From: Phormidium ambiguum IAM M-71
GTDB taxonomy: Bacteria; Cyanobacteriota; Cyanobacteriia; Cyanobacteriales; Aerosakkonemataceae
Length of the DNA: 64,000 bases
Reading direction: 5' to 3'
NCBI RefSeq assembly: GCF_001904725.1
Contig: NZ_MRCE01000015.1
Location: 62,001 to 126,000 of the forward strand
Shown: positions 44,644-54,159 of the stretch, in pieces
How positions within the stretch are numbered: position 1 is the first letter of the stretch
How the letters are laid out: each line of letters starts with the position of its first letter
Made by a program: the position numbers and the translations under genes
Notes under the pieces: model-generated
Database searches by the model: none
What the model was told of the DNA's origin: nothing
The model's input: only the letters and a program-made list of their open reading frames with translations

Positions 44644-46110
44644 TTAAAACTGGAAGTAGAGAAACTCTGCAATACGATTCAACGAAAGTAAACTAGCTGC
44701 TGCCAAGATGCCGATACCAATTGCCCATCGCTTTGTCGGCTGAAACCACTCCATCATTTGCTGAGTATTTGGCAAGAAAATAGCAGCTAATAAAACCCCG
44801 ATCGATCCTAATACATAATTGGGTGTAGGAGGTAGAAAAGCTAGCTCATTCCAAGGTTTAAACTTCACTCCTAAATAAGTTAACCAAGAGAATATACCTT
44901 GTACTTTATCTGGTAAAATAACTCCTTTTAAACCTGCCATTGCTTGCAAAATTGCCATACCATCGTTTAAATTTTGCGCCCGGAATAGTACCCAACTAAC
45001 TACTACGCAAATAAATGTAATTGCCCAAGCAATTGGTTTTGGCAATGGCAGATTCAATTTACGCCACCAGTGATTAATGCACAAATACATTCCATGCAAA
45101 CCACCCCAAATTACAAAAGTCCAGCCTGCTCCATGCCATAAACCGCCTAACAGCATTGTCATCATTAGATTAAGATAACGGCGAAATTCTCCTTTACGAT
45201 TTCCTCCTAGTGGAATGTATAAATAATCTCGCAAGAAATTAGATAGGGTAATATGCCAACGTCGCCAAAAATCACTAATTGAAGTCGCTTTGTATGGGGA
45301 GTTAAAATTCCAAGGTAAATTGATATTCAGCATCCAACCTAAGCCGATCGCCATATCCGAATAACCGGAAAAATCAAAATATAATTGTAAGGTATAACAT
45401 AGCGCCCCAACCCATGCTTCAATAAAAGTGACATCAGCTGCATTTTGAAATACTGGTTTTACATAAAGAGCAATATTATCAGCAATTAAAACTTTCTTGG
45501 CTAAACCTAGAATAAAAAGTGTTAAACCCCGCACCATATTTTCATGGGAAAACATGAAATTTTTCACGTTTTGAAACTGGGGAACCATGTCCTTATGATG
45601 CAAAATAGGCCCCGCAATCAAATGGGGAAAAAACGTAACAAATAAGCTATATATTGGTAAATTATATTTTTTAGTTGTGGCGTTACGGTAGGTATCAACT
45701 AAATAGGCAGTTTGCGTAAATGTGTAAAAGGAAATACCAAGGGGAAGAATAATTTCCGGTAAAATCCAGTCTGTACCAAGCAATTTGTCAAATGATTGTA
45801 AGAAAAAATTGGCATATTTATAATAAGCTAGTAAACCCAGGTTAAAAATAATTCCGGTAAGTAACCATTTTTTTGCTTTTCTGCTGCCTTGCTCAGATTT
45901 TTCTATATTTCTACCAGTATAATAATTCCCGCCAATTGACAGCAGTAGTAGAGGCAAGTAAGCGATATTCCAATTTGCGTAAAAAAACAAAGAAGCAATT
46001 AATAGCCAAGTAGTAGCTGCCTTGAAAAAGCCCAATTTACCTAAGCTGAAAAAGACTAGCATGGTAATTGGTAAGAAAACAAAGATAAAGATATAAGAGT
46101 TAAATAACAC
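44644..46110 (-). CDS. MBOAT family O-acyltransferase (AlgI-like)
   Basis: 488 residues with about ten or more membrane helices. Diagnostic are the N-terminal LFNSYIFIFVFLPI, the SFYTFTQTAYLVDTYR and FPHLIAGPI segments, DFSGYSDMAIGLG, SISDFWRRWHITLSNFLRDYLY, and the catalytic His in GLWHGAGWTFVIWG. It transfers acyl groups across the inner membrane for O-acetylation of an extracellular polysaccharide. The polymer itself cannot be told, as no glycosyltransferases are in the window. Probably co-transcribed with the SGNH gene that follows after 14 bases. Confidence 0.92.
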   Translation of the reverse strand: MLFNSYIFIFVFLPITMLVFFSLGKLGFFKAATTWLLIASLFFYANWNIAYLPLLLLSIGGNYYTGRNIEKSEQGSRKAKKWLLTGIIFNLGLLAYYKYANFFLQSFDKLLGTDWILPEIILPLGISFYTFTQTAYLVDTYRNATTKKYNLPIYSLFVTFFPHLIAGPILHHKDMVPQFQNVKNFMFSHENMVRGLTLFILGLAKKVLIADNIALYVKPVFQNAADVTFIEAWVGALCYTLQLYFDFSGYSDMAIGLGWMLNINLPWNFNSPYKATSISDFWRRWHITLSNFLRDYLYIPLGGNRKGEFRRYLNLMMTMLLGGLWHGAGWTFVIWGGLHGMYLCINHWWRKLNLPLPKPIAWAITFICVVVSWVLFRAQNLNDGMAILQAMAGLKGVILPDKVQGIFSWLTYLGVKFKPWNELAFLPPTPNYVLGSIGVLLAAIFLPNTQQMMEWFQPTKRWAIGIGILAAASLLSLNRIAEFLYFQF

Positions 46111-46241
46111 AAACGAAGCACTAAGAATTATGGACTATCATATATTAACCCAAATTGCGACTTATATTTTGGAGGAAATGTCAAAATTTTAAAATAAATT
46201 TTCTTTGCTGGAACAGATAATGAAAAGCAAATTTGCTATCA

Positions 46242-47687
46242 TTACCCAGCTAGGGGAAAAGCAGCAGCTAGCATCCATCCAAAAAATAAACTACTTCCTA
46301 AAGCGTAACTCCAAGCATTGTTAACTTGAGCAGCGGCGAAAGCCAGAATTCCAAAAACCAGAGGAAATATTGGTAATAAAAGGTAAATAAAGCTGAGTGA
46401 TGGCACTAGATAAACTGCGACAATTAAACCTGAAATTAAGAGAATGCTTTGGCAAAACCACCAGGCAAATCTTTTAATTATTACAGTATTTTCTTGTCCA
46501 ATTTCTGATGCCAAGAACCAAGGTAAGCAAGCGAAAGAAAGTAGCGGCCAAACTAATAAACGTGAAGGAATTAACCACCATTGTAGCCAGATTACTTGCG
46601 CCATTGCACCAAAAGCCAGCCAAAGCATTGTAAATAGTCCTAAGCCGAAAAATAAATTTTGAATTTTAGGACGTGGTAAGTTCCAGATAGTAATTAGCCA
46701 AATTGTACCAGCGAAAAAGAACCAAATAGCTAAAGCACCACCTACTAATAAACCACCTAAATTTGGTAAGACGAGCGCACTATCTAAAACAGAAAGCAAA
46801 CCACTTCCCACAAAAGGTGCAATTAACAAACCTGCAAAACTTCTCAACTTACTTGCTTTCGGATTATTAGTAGGTAAACTCAATTTGGGAGCAATTGCAG
46901 CTAATAAACTTAACCATCCTAATAAATGTAACCCGTAAAAAACCATTCGGCGATCGAGATAATTACTGTTACTTTTCAAACCAAAAGTTGTATTTAACCA
47001 TTTAAGTGCCGCTTGGTGACTTGCATCTCGAAACAAAATTGTAATATGTTCTGCATTGGGAACAACAATTAATTCTCTTCCCTTTCCCGCCACCAAATTT
47101 GTATTTTCTCCCCCTGCAATTTGCAACAATTTTTCGGCATTTGCCACAAAACCTGGTTCCCAACTTCCTGCTTGTAGCTGAAGATTGCGCGGTGTAGTTG
47201 GTGTCACTCCTTGTCCTGTGGGAGAAACCGCCACTGTCGCTGCAAAACGCTGATTATCCTGAATTGCAGCGGAAATTACCGCACCGCTACCCATAGAATG
47301 ACCCAAGGTAGCTAAACGCGACGAATCTATCTGCGGTTGTTCCAATAAAGCACTAGTAGCAACATCAATATATGGTTGCAATGAACCAAATTTAAGCGGT
47401 GTTTCATTGGCACCATGACCGCCAAAATCCCACAATAATACACCATATCCCGCGTGCGCTAATGTGTGTGCGTAACCCAACATTAATTGTTTAGAACCTG
47501 CGAAACCATGCGCCACCAAAACACCAGGAATTTTGTCTTGGTTTTGCGGTGCAACGTATAGCATCGGTACGTTATCGCGGGAAAAAGAACGCACTACCAA
47601 ACCCTTTTGTGCAGTTGCTACACCCCACCAAGAAAAAACAATCAATAATAAAGCAATTGTTAGTAAAAATATACGTTTGCGAGTCAT
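46242..47687 (-). CDS. Alpha/beta hydrolase with C-terminal membrane domain
   Basis: 481 residues from ATG 47687 (MTRKRIFLLTIALLL), chosen because the longer frame to 47849 would overlap the divergent methyltransferase gene. One N-terminal membrane helix is followed by an alpha/beta hydrolase domain (about 35-240) with GVLVAHGFAGSKQ, the nucleophile elbow TLGHSMGSG (Ser in G-H-S-M-G) and a late His in PNAEHITILF. About seven hydrophobic helices then fill residues 250-481. This suggests a membrane-bound dienelactone-hydrolase-like esterase facing the periplasm. Substrate unknown. It starts 58 bases from the divergent methyltransferase. Confidence 0.75.
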   Translation of the reverse strand: MTRKRIFLLTIALLLIVFSWWGVATAQKGLVVRSFSRDNVPMLYVAPQNQDKIPGVLVAHGFAGSKQLMLGYAHTLAHAGYGVLLWDFGGHGANETPLKFGSLQPYIDVATSALLEQPQIDSSRLATLGHSMGSGAVISAAIQDNQRFAATVAVSPTGQGVTPTTPRNLQLQAGSWEPGFVANAEKLLQIAGGENTNLVAGKGRELIVVPNAEHITILFRDASHQAALKWLNTTFGLKSNSNYLDRRMVFYGLHLLGWLSLLAAIAPKLSLPTNNPKASKLRSFAGLLIAPFVGSGLLSVLDSALVLPNLGGLLVGGALAIWFFFAGTIWLITIWNLPRPKIQNLFFGLGLFTMLWLAFGAMAQVIWLQWWLIPSRLLVWPLLSFACLPWFLASEIGQENTVIIKRFAWWFCQSILLISGLIVAVYLVPSLSFIYLLLPIFPLVFGILAFAAAQVNNAWSYALGSSLFFGWMLAAAFPLAG

Positions 47688-47745
47688 CCAAATTTCCCAA
47701 CTAGAGTTATTCTTATTCAAAACGGGCGCTGATTGAGGCAAAACA

Positions 47746-49908
47746 ATGACTAGTTTTAGTGTCAGGGATGAATTGCTCTTTCGCTTAGAAGAACCAGGTG
47801 CCATCGAAACTTGCTGCCAACAAAGTGCGATCGGTAAAAAATTACCCAATGCTCTCTATGTACATATCTCGGCAATTGAAAAACTCGACCCTCTATTACG
47901 TCTTCATTATGACCGTTTCCTCTCGATAGTAGACTCACAAATTGAGCAAGCAAATATTGTTAAATTTCACACCAATGAATTAAAAATATCGTTCTTATCT
48001 TATCCTGAATTCGACACAGATCCCCATCCTGCTTTACAGGCTAGTATCCAAGTTGACCTCAAAGACCGCAGTATTAACTATCGCAATTATTCTAGTGTCG
48101 ATAATCCGCCAATTCTCCATCGCAAAGAAACTTTTGTTACAGATGAATATCCTCATTATGCAGAATTTGCCGAACTGACTCGCCAGGAAGAAATATTAGG
48201 GCTTCTTGACAAAACCAAATTTATTGGTACGCTCAAAGGTTGGCAAAAATGTTTGGACGAAAAAGGCATAGAAATCCGCAATCACCGCCTTTTTATCATT
48301 ACAGAAAATGGCGAAGAATTAGATTTTAAAGAGAACAACTACCAACTACCAACTACCAACTACCAACTCTCATTACCACAAATTCAACGCCACCGTGCCG
48401 CATTGGTGCGCCGAGACATTTCTCGTCCAGTGCGTTTAGCTTTAGAAGCAAATATTTTTAATCAGGATACAACTTTTTTTGATTATGGTTGCGGTTATGG
48501 TGGTGATGTACAACGCATTGCTCAACAAGGTTTTCTTAGTTATGGATGGGACCCTTACTATTTTCCCTATAATCATATTTTTGGTGCTGATATCGTTAAT
48601 ATTGGTTATGTAATTAATGTCATTGAATGTCAAAAAGAACGGCGAGAAGCTTTGCTCAAAGCTTGGGAATTAACTAAACAAGTTTTAATTGTTTCTGCAC
48701 AGGTGTTAATTGATGATGAAAGGCGCGGTCAAGTTGCATATAACGATGGATTTATTACGCGGAAAAACACCTTTCAAAAGTATTATCAACAAGAAGAATT
48801 AAAAGTTTATATTGACCAAGTTTTAGAAGTAGATTCTATTCCGATCGCTTTAGGGATTTACTTTGTTTTTCGAGATCCAATTCAAGCCGAAAATTTTCGG
48901 GCTTCTCGTTGTCGATCGCGTCTCTCCACCCCCAGAGTTAAATACATAGATAAACGCTTTGAAGACTATCAAGAATTACTCCAACCTTTAATGGCATTTT
49001 TTACCGAAAGAGGTCGTCTTCCCTTACCAGGGGAATTCCCCCAAGAAGCAGAATTAAAAGCAGAATTTGGCAAAATTAGTCGTGCTTTTCAAGTAATTTT
49101 ACAAGCTACTGACCAACAGGAGTGGGATATGATTACCGAAAAACGCTACTCAGATTTACTACTTTATTTAGCCTTACAAAATTTTAATGAGCATCACAAA
49201 CAAAAAGATATTCCTGCTGTAATTCAAAGAGACATTAAAGGACTTTTTGGTAGTTATCGAACAGCCAAAGAAGCAGCCGAAGGAATGTTGTTTAGTCTAG
49301 GAAATTTAAGCATTATAGCTAAATGTTGTGAAGCTAGTGAAATCGGCAGTAAACGCGCCAATGCTTTTTATATTCACATTTCTGCTTTGCCAGAACTTGA
49401 CTATAGATTGAGAATTTACGAAGGTTGTGCTAGCAGAACTATTGGTCGCATGGATAATGCAACTTTAATTAAATTTCATACCAAACAACCAAAAATTTCT
49501 TATCTATTTTATCCCAATTTTGATACCGATCCTCATCCAGCTTTACACACCAGTATGCACATTGATTTAAGAGATTTGCACGTTAGTTACCGAGATTATA
49601 CCGATTCAAACGACCCTCCGCTTTGGCATCGTAAAGAAACGGTTGTCACTCCTGATTATCCTGATTATGAAAAGTTTTTGAAACTAAGTCAACAAGAAGA
49701 AAGTTGGGGATTATTTGACAATTTAAATAGTATAAAAACCCTTAAAGGATGGCAACGTTGTTTAGCAGAACATTGTGCCGAAATTCGCAATTATCGCTTA
49801 TATTGGCAGAAAGATGTCGAGCCTTATCGCTTGAAGTTGGCGCAAGCCGCTAAAGAGGCGCGTAATCGAAAAAAACGAGAAAAAGATGAAGTACAAAATC
49901 AAATTTAG
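47746..49908 (+). CDS. DNA phosphorothioation-associated putative methyltransferase, duplicated flanking domain
   Basis: 720 residues. The centre (about 210-500) matches the family named DNA phosphorothioation-associated putative methyltransferase: RHRAALVRRDISRPVRLALE, the SAM motif FFDYGCGYGGDVQ (244-256), YGWDPYYFP, IGYVINVIE and VLIVSAQVL. It is flanked by two clearly related domains, residues 35-187 and 538-688, sharing NALYVHISA/NAFYIHISA, IVKFHTNELKISFL/LIKFHTKQPKISYL, FDTDPHPALQ/FDTDPHPALH, HRKETFVT/HRKETVVT and TLKGWQKCL/TLKGWQRCL. No dnd or ssp genes are in the window. The linker 195-208 is coded by a heptamer repeat. The C-terminus is Lys/Arg-rich. Confidence 0.8.
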   Translation: MTSFSVRDELLFRLEEPGAIETCCQQSAIGKKLPNALYVHISAIEKLDPLLRLHYDRFLSIVDSQIEQANIVKFHTNELKISFLSYPEFDTDPHPALQASIQVDLKDRSINYRNYSSVDNPPILHRKETFVTDEYPHYAEFAELTRQEEILGLLDKTKFIGTLKGWQKCLDEKGIEIRNHRLFIITENGEELDFKENNYQLPTTNYQLSLPQIQRHRAALVRRDISRPVRLALEANIFNQDTTFFDYGCGYGGDVQRIAQQGFLSYGWDPYYFPYNHIFGADIVNIGYVINVIECQKERREALLKAWELTKQVLIVSAQVLIDDERRGQVAYNDGFITRKNTFQKYYQQEELKVYIDQVLEVDSIPIALGIYFVFRDPIQAENFRASRCRSRLSTPRVKYIDKRFEDYQELLQPLMAFFTERGRLPLPGEFPQEAELKAEFGKISRAFQVILQATDQQEWDMITEKRYSDLLLYLALQNFNEHHKQKDIPAVIQRDIKGLFGSYRTAKEAAEGMLFSLGNLSIIAKCCEASEIGSKRANAFYIHISALPELDYRLRIYEGCASRTIGRMDNATLIKFHTKQPKISYLFYPNFDTDPHPALHTSMHIDLRDLHVSYRDYTDSNDPPLWHRKETVVTPDYPDYEKFLKLSQQEESWGLFDNLNSIKTLKGWQRCLAEHCAEIRNYRLYWQKDVEPYRLKLAQAAKEARNRKKREKDEVQNQI
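48336..48370. repeat. STRR (CAACTAC)5 inside a gene
   Basis: Four CAACTAC units and one CAACTCT in tandem. It codes for the NYQLPTTNYQLS linker between the first flanking domain and the methyltransferase core. The same unit is found in reverse near 20869. Confidence 0.9.
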
Positions 49909-50132
49909 TTAAATTTTTCCCTAGACAGCAATTTTTTGTGCTATCTGCTAGTTTGAGAAAGCGACAATTAAAGAAAACTTGTACAGTTAGCCTAAATAGC
50001 GACATAATATAGATAAGCTTTTTGGGGCATCTTACCTATTAAACACCTGTCAAGTTAAACAACAAATTTTTACAGCCTAATTCAACTGTTTAATTTACTT
50101 AACTTCTTTGCCTCAAAACCCCGTCATTAATT

Positions 50133-51854
50133 ATGAAATTAAAAACCAAAACTCTTTTAACAATTGCTCTGACTTTAGCAGGATTGATTGGTGTACTATA
50201 CACCGTTTCATCAACTATTTTATTAGGAAGTCTTGCCCAAGCAGAGAAGGAAAGTAGCCATCAGACAGTCGAAGGAGTGTTAAATATCTTCACTCAAAAT
50301 AAGGATAACTTTAGTTCTCGTTATGATGATTGGTCTGCTTGGGATGATACTTACACTTTTATCAAGGATGGAAATAGACGTTTTATAGAATCTAATCTTG
50401 TTCCCGCACAGTTAGCAAATTTAAAAGTCAATTTAGTGCTATTTATTAATGATTCAGGAAAGCAAGTATTTGGAACAACTTTTAATATTCCTGAGAAAAA
50501 GCTGTATCCAGTCCCCCAAGAGTTAAATCAGCATTTAATTCCCCAAAGCTTACTAATTAATCATCGAAATATCAAAAGTAAATTAAATGGTATTTTAGTT
50601 GTCAATCAAATGCCAATGTTAATTACTTCTCAGCCAATTCTAACTAGTGAAGGTCTTGGCCCGATTCGCGGAACTCTGATATTCGGTCGATATTTAGATC
50701 GAGAAAATATGCAAAAATTATCAGAAATATCTCGACTACCTTTGATAATTAAAAATTACAATGACCCAGAGATGCCAAGTGATTTTCACACAGCACGTTC
50801 TTTTTTGTCTCAGGAACAGTCAATTTGGGTGCAGCCACTCAATCAAGAAACTATGGCCGGATATGCACTATTAAAAGATATCTACGATCGACCAGCATTA
50901 TTGTTGCGAGTAGAGATTCCTCGCACAACTTATCAACAAGCACAAATTAGTCAAATTTATTTAATTATTTCTCTACTGTTAGTAGGAATTGTTTTTAGTA
51001 TCGTAACGTTATTTTTGATAGAAAGATTAATTCTCCATCGCTTAATTAAGTTAAGTCGAAATGTCAAAGATATTGGCAGTACAGGAGACTTATCTAGACG
51101 GATTTTAGTTACCGGAAAAGATGAATTATCTAGTTTATCTGAGTCAATTAATTGGATGCTAGCAACTTTGGAGAATGTCTTACAAGATTTGCGTTCAGAA
51201 CGGGAAAAATCTGAGCGTTTGTTACTTAATATTTTACCTTCTCCGATCGCCGATCGCTTGAAACAAGAAGAAAGTAGTATTGCTGATTCTTTTGGTGAAG
51301 TTTCTGTCTTATTTGCTGATATTGTCGGCTTTACAAAACTTTCGGCACGCATCGGTCCCCAGGAATTAGTTGATTTACTCAACCAAATATTTTCCATGTT
51401 TGACAAATTAGCGGAAATTCATCAGTTAGAAAAGATCAAAACTATTGGTGATGCCTATATGGTAGCGGCTGGAATTCCCCACCATCGAGTAGATCATGCC
51501 GAAGCGATCGCAGATATGGCACTAGATATGTTAGCAGCATTAAAACAGTTTAATAAAGAAAATCGTCAAGATTTCAGTATCAGAATAGGCGTGAATACAG
51601 GACCAGTAATTGCCGGAGTTATTGGCACCAAAAAATTCATTTACGACCTTTGGGGAGATACAGTTAATATTGCTAGCCGCATGGAATCTCAAGGAATTCC
51701 AGGTTATGTTCAAGTAACAGAAAGTACCTACAAAATTTTACAAGAAAAATACTTATTTCGAGAACGCGGTCTGATAAATATTAAAGGAAAAGGAAATATG
51801 CTAACTTATCTCTTAATTCGCAAAAACTTAGTTAAATTGATGAAAATATCGTGA
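50133..51854 (+). CDS. Membrane adenylate cyclase with CHASE4-like sensor and HAMP
   Basis: 573 residues. Membrane helices at about 10-32 and 272-298 enclose an extracytoplasmic CHASE4-like sensor (SSRYDDWSAWDDTYTFI is the family hallmark). A HAMP domain follows (about 300-352), then a class III nucleotide cyclase domain (about 385-565). Metal ligands are in VLFADIVGFTKLS and the second Asp in IKTIGDAYMV. The Lys of EKIKTIG and Asp of IYDLWGD are the ATP-specifying pair, and Asn and Arg of VNIASRME are transition-state residues. So it should make cAMP in response to an outside ligand. It probably dimerises. It is a single gene after a 224-base gap with no recognised element. Confidence 0.92.
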   Translation: MKLKTKTLLTIALTLAGLIGVLYTVSSTILLGSLAQAEKESSHQTVEGVLNIFTQNKDNFSSRYDDWSAWDDTYTFIKDGNRRFIESNLVPAQLANLKVNLVLFINDSGKQVFGTTFNIPEKKLYPVPQELNQHLIPQSLLINHRNIKSKLNGILVVNQMPMLITSQPILTSEGLGPIRGTLIFGRYLDRENMQKLSEISRLPLIIKNYNDPEMPSDFHTARSFLSQEQSIWVQPLNQETMAGYALLKDIYDRPALLLRVEIPRTTYQQAQISQIYLIISLLLVGIVFSIVTLFLIERLILHRLIKLSRNVKDIGSTGDLSRRILVTGKDELSSLSESINWMLATLENVLQDLRSEREKSERLLLNILPSPIADRLKQEESSIADSFGEVSVLFADIVGFTKLSARIGPQELVDLLNQIFSMFDKLAEIHQLEKIKTIGDAYMVAAGIPHHRVDHAEAIADMALDMLAALKQFNKENRQDFSIRIGVNTGPVIAGVIGTKKFIYDLWGDTVNIASRMESQGIPGYVQVTESTYKILQEKYLFRERGLINIKGKGNMLTYLLIRKNLVKLMKIS

Positions 51855-52442
51855 TCCCAACTTAGTTAAATCTATCCAATGTTCAATTCCTTTTTTGGTT
51901 GGTTGTCCTGATTTATTAAAAGTCCAAATATCTCTTTTGTTTTGCGGGCTATAACTAATATGAATTGGGCGGTCTGAACCATAAAAATAAAGTGAATCAA
52001 AGGGCAATTTTTGTGCTAAAATCCAGTCGATAACGCGATCGCTCCCCACCCCCAAAATCAAAAAATCACAAGCAGCACCCAACCTTTGACAGTAATACTT
52101 CCCATTCTTATTAATTTCATGGGCTAAATGCTGATCGATTTCCGGCGCAACTCGACCATTTTTTAATCCAGTTTCCGGGTCTTTTTTAGCTAAATACTTT
52201 TTCAAATCTTTGGAACAAAAACCATAAGTCAATCGGAATTTATCTATTCCAAAATAATCAATTATTGGGTCTAAAATAAAGCGGTTTAAATTTTCTAATG
52301 CTGGCAATGTTTCAATCAAGTTGTCGGGAAAAGGATTGATTTGATCGGCGTACTTCTGATAAGTTTGAGTACAAGTACAAAACTCTTCGAGAGTGAGGTA
52401 TTTTCCCAGTTTAACTTCTTTCATATCTTTAGCAATTAACAT
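51828..52442 (-). CDS. Peptidase M15-like protein with altered zinc site
   Basis: About 204 residues; the start is uncertain (ATG 52442, ATG 52424 or TTG 52448). It opens LGKYLTLEEFCTC and contains LNRFILDPIIDYFG, LTYGFCS, then YCQRLGAACDF and PIHISY, which line up with the S-x-H-x-x-G-x-A-x-D and W-x-H zinc-binding motifs of M15 D,D-carboxypeptidases. The first His is replaced by Gln while Asp and the second His remain, so catalysis as a standard M15 enzyme is doubtful. It overlaps the end of the cyclase gene by 27 bases (convergent) and is divergent from the peptide ABC binding protein. The fold assignment is my inference from motif order. Confidence 0.5.
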   Translation of the reverse strand: MLIAKDMKEVKLGKYLTLEEFCTCTQTYQKYADQINPFPDNLIETLPALENLNRFILDPIIDYFGIDKFRLTYGFCSKDLKKYLAKKDPETGLKNGRVAPEIDQHLAHEINKNGKYYCQRLGAACDFLILGVGSDRVIDWILAQKLPFDSLYFYGSDRPIHISYSPQNKRDIWTFNKSGQPTKKGIEHWIDLTKLGSRYFHQFN

Positions 52443-54087
52443 GAGCAATTATAAAAGACGACAGTTATTTTTCTTGGGGACAGTTTGTGCGATCGCACTC
52501 ATCCTCGCCAACTGTAAAAGTGCGCCGAATAGCGATCGAACTACCACCATCACTTCCCCAACCAATCAACAAGTATTAGTTTACGGTTCCGGGGGTTCGC
52601 CAGTAAACCTAGAACCGGGAAATATTACTGATGGTAACTCACTGATTGTGCAACAACAAATTTACGAACGATTATTAGAATTTAAACCAGGAACTACCGA
52701 TCTGCAACCGAGTTTAGCTACATCTTGGTCAGTTTCAGCTGATGGCAAAACCTGGACTTTTAAACTGCGTCCAGGTGTAAAATTTCACGACGGAACAGAT
52801 TTTAATGCAGAGGCAGTAAAGTTTAACGTAGAACGTTGGTGGGATGCAAAAAATCCCAACAGTTATCGCAACGCTGGCAAAAGTTATGAAATTTGGCAGC
52901 AAATATTTGGTGGGTTTAAAGGAGATCCAAATTCACTATTACAAAATTTTGTTGTAGTTGATAAATCCACAATTCAATTTATATTAAAACAACCTTTTGC
53001 GGCTTTTCCCGCAGCTATTGGATCGGGATTTTTTGGCATAGCTAGTCCGACAGCAATTAAAAAAGCTGGTGCTAATTATGGTACTCCTAATTCCTTAGCA
53101 GTTGGCACGGGGCCATTTATATTTAAAGAATGGCGAACTGGCGATCGCGTCACCTTAACCAAAAACCCTAACTACTGGCAAAAAGACTTACCCAAAACTA
53201 ATCAATTAGTCATTCGTTTCGTCACCGATCCCGCCGCCAGATTAGCTCAACTTCGCGCCGGACAAATTGATTTTACCGTCGATCTTGCCCCGGATCAAAT
53301 AAAAGAAATTCAAAGCGATCCGAATTTAGTTGCCGTTCCCCGTCCCTCATTTAATGTTGGCTATCTTGCGCTGAATACCAGTTACAAACCTTTAGCAGAT
53401 GTGAGGGTGAGACAAGCGATCGATCTAGCCATTAACAAACAACAAATCGTCCAAGCTTTTTGGGGAAACTTAGGTGAAACCACCCCTCATTTTCTCCCAA
53501 CTATCTTAAGTTGGGCAAACTCAAAAACCTTAACCAAAACTGAACCCAACCCCCAAAAAGCTAAAGAATTACTTACACAAGCTGGCTATCCAAACGGATT
53601 TGATTTAGAACTTTGGTATATGCCTGTTTCCCGTCCTTATTTTCCCACACCTAAACCAATTGCTGAAGCTTTTGCGGCTGACTTAAGTGCGATCGGCATT
53701 CGAGTTAAACTGAACACAAAAGATTGGGCAGCTTACATAGCCGATCGCAAAAAATCCCCAGGATTTCAAGCATTCATGTTAGGTTGGACAGCTGATTATG
53801 GCGATCCAGATAGTTTTTATTACCCTCATTTTGGCCCTGGTGGAACTGTAGATATAGGAGGCTGGAAAAACGCCAAAGTTTTGCAACTTTTAAACCAAGG
53901 AAGGGCAACAGGAGACAAAGCAGCAAGGGCAAAAATTTATGCTCAAATTGATGAAATTTTGCATCAAGAAGCCGTGCGTTTACCCATAGTACATTCTCAA
54001 CCATTATCAGCAAAAAGAAAAAACATTGAAGGTTGGATACCTAGTCCTTTAGGTAGCGAGAACTTTACCAGAATTCAAAAACAATAA
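52441..54087 (+). CDS. ABC transporter substrate-binding lipoprotein, family 5 (peptide type)
   Basis: 548 residues from ATG 52441 (MSNYKRRQLFFLGTVC); the longer frame from 52393 is rejected because the signal peptide would not be at the N-terminus. A lipoprotein signal with lipobox ILANC gives a membrane-anchored periplasmic protein. Family 5 marks are NITDGNSLIVQQQIYERLLEF, SLATSWSVSADGKTWTFKLRPGVKFHDGTDF, GTGPFIFKEW and DVRVRQAIDLAINK, and the end is LPIVHSQPLSAKRKNIEGW. It probably binds oligopeptides or another small ligand; nickel or glutathione relatives exist. The permease genes follow after 72 bases. Confidence 0.93.
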   Translation: MSNYKRRQLFFLGTVCAIALILANCKSAPNSDRTTTITSPTNQQVLVYGSGGSPVNLEPGNITDGNSLIVQQQIYERLLEFKPGTTDLQPSLATSWSVSADGKTWTFKLRPGVKFHDGTDFNAEAVKFNVERWWDAKNPNSYRNAGKSYEIWQQIFGGFKGDPNSLLQNFVVVDKSTIQFILKQPFAAFPAAIGSGFFGIASPTAIKKAGANYGTPNSLAVGTGPFIFKEWRTGDRVTLTKNPNYWQKDLPKTNQLVIRFVTDPAARLAQLRAGQIDFTVDLAPDQIKEIQSDPNLVAVPRPSFNVGYLALNTSYKPLADVRVRQAIDLAINKQQIVQAFWGNLGETTPHFLPTILSWANSKTLTKTEPNPQKAKELLTQAGYPNGFDLELWYMPVSRPYFPTPKPIAEAFAADLSAIGIRVKLNTKDWAAYIADRKKSPGFQAFMLGWTADYGDPDSFYYPHFGPGGTVDIGGWKNAKVLQLLNQGRATGDKAARAKIYAQIDEILHQEAVRLPIVHSQPLSAKRKNIEGWIPSPLGSENFTRIQKQ

Positions 54088-54095
54088 TTAGTAAA

Positions 54096-54135
54096 GTACG
54101 TTGTTGTGCTTTAGCACTAAAGTGCAACAACATAC
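54096..54135. repeat. Inverted repeat, copy 2 of the 2895 family
   Basis: GTACGTTGTTGTGCTTTAG (54096-54114) faces CTAAAGTGCAACAACATAC (54117-54135) with three mismatches across two bases. It lies between the binding-protein gene and the first permease gene. Confidence 0.75.
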
Positions 54136-54159
54136 ATAGAACTCAACAGAATATAAACC

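Noticed and set aside
47688-47849. N-terminal extension of the alpha/beta hydrolase
   Set aside because: It would overlap the first 104 bases of the divergent methyltransferase gene; a normal membrane-anchor start is at 47687.
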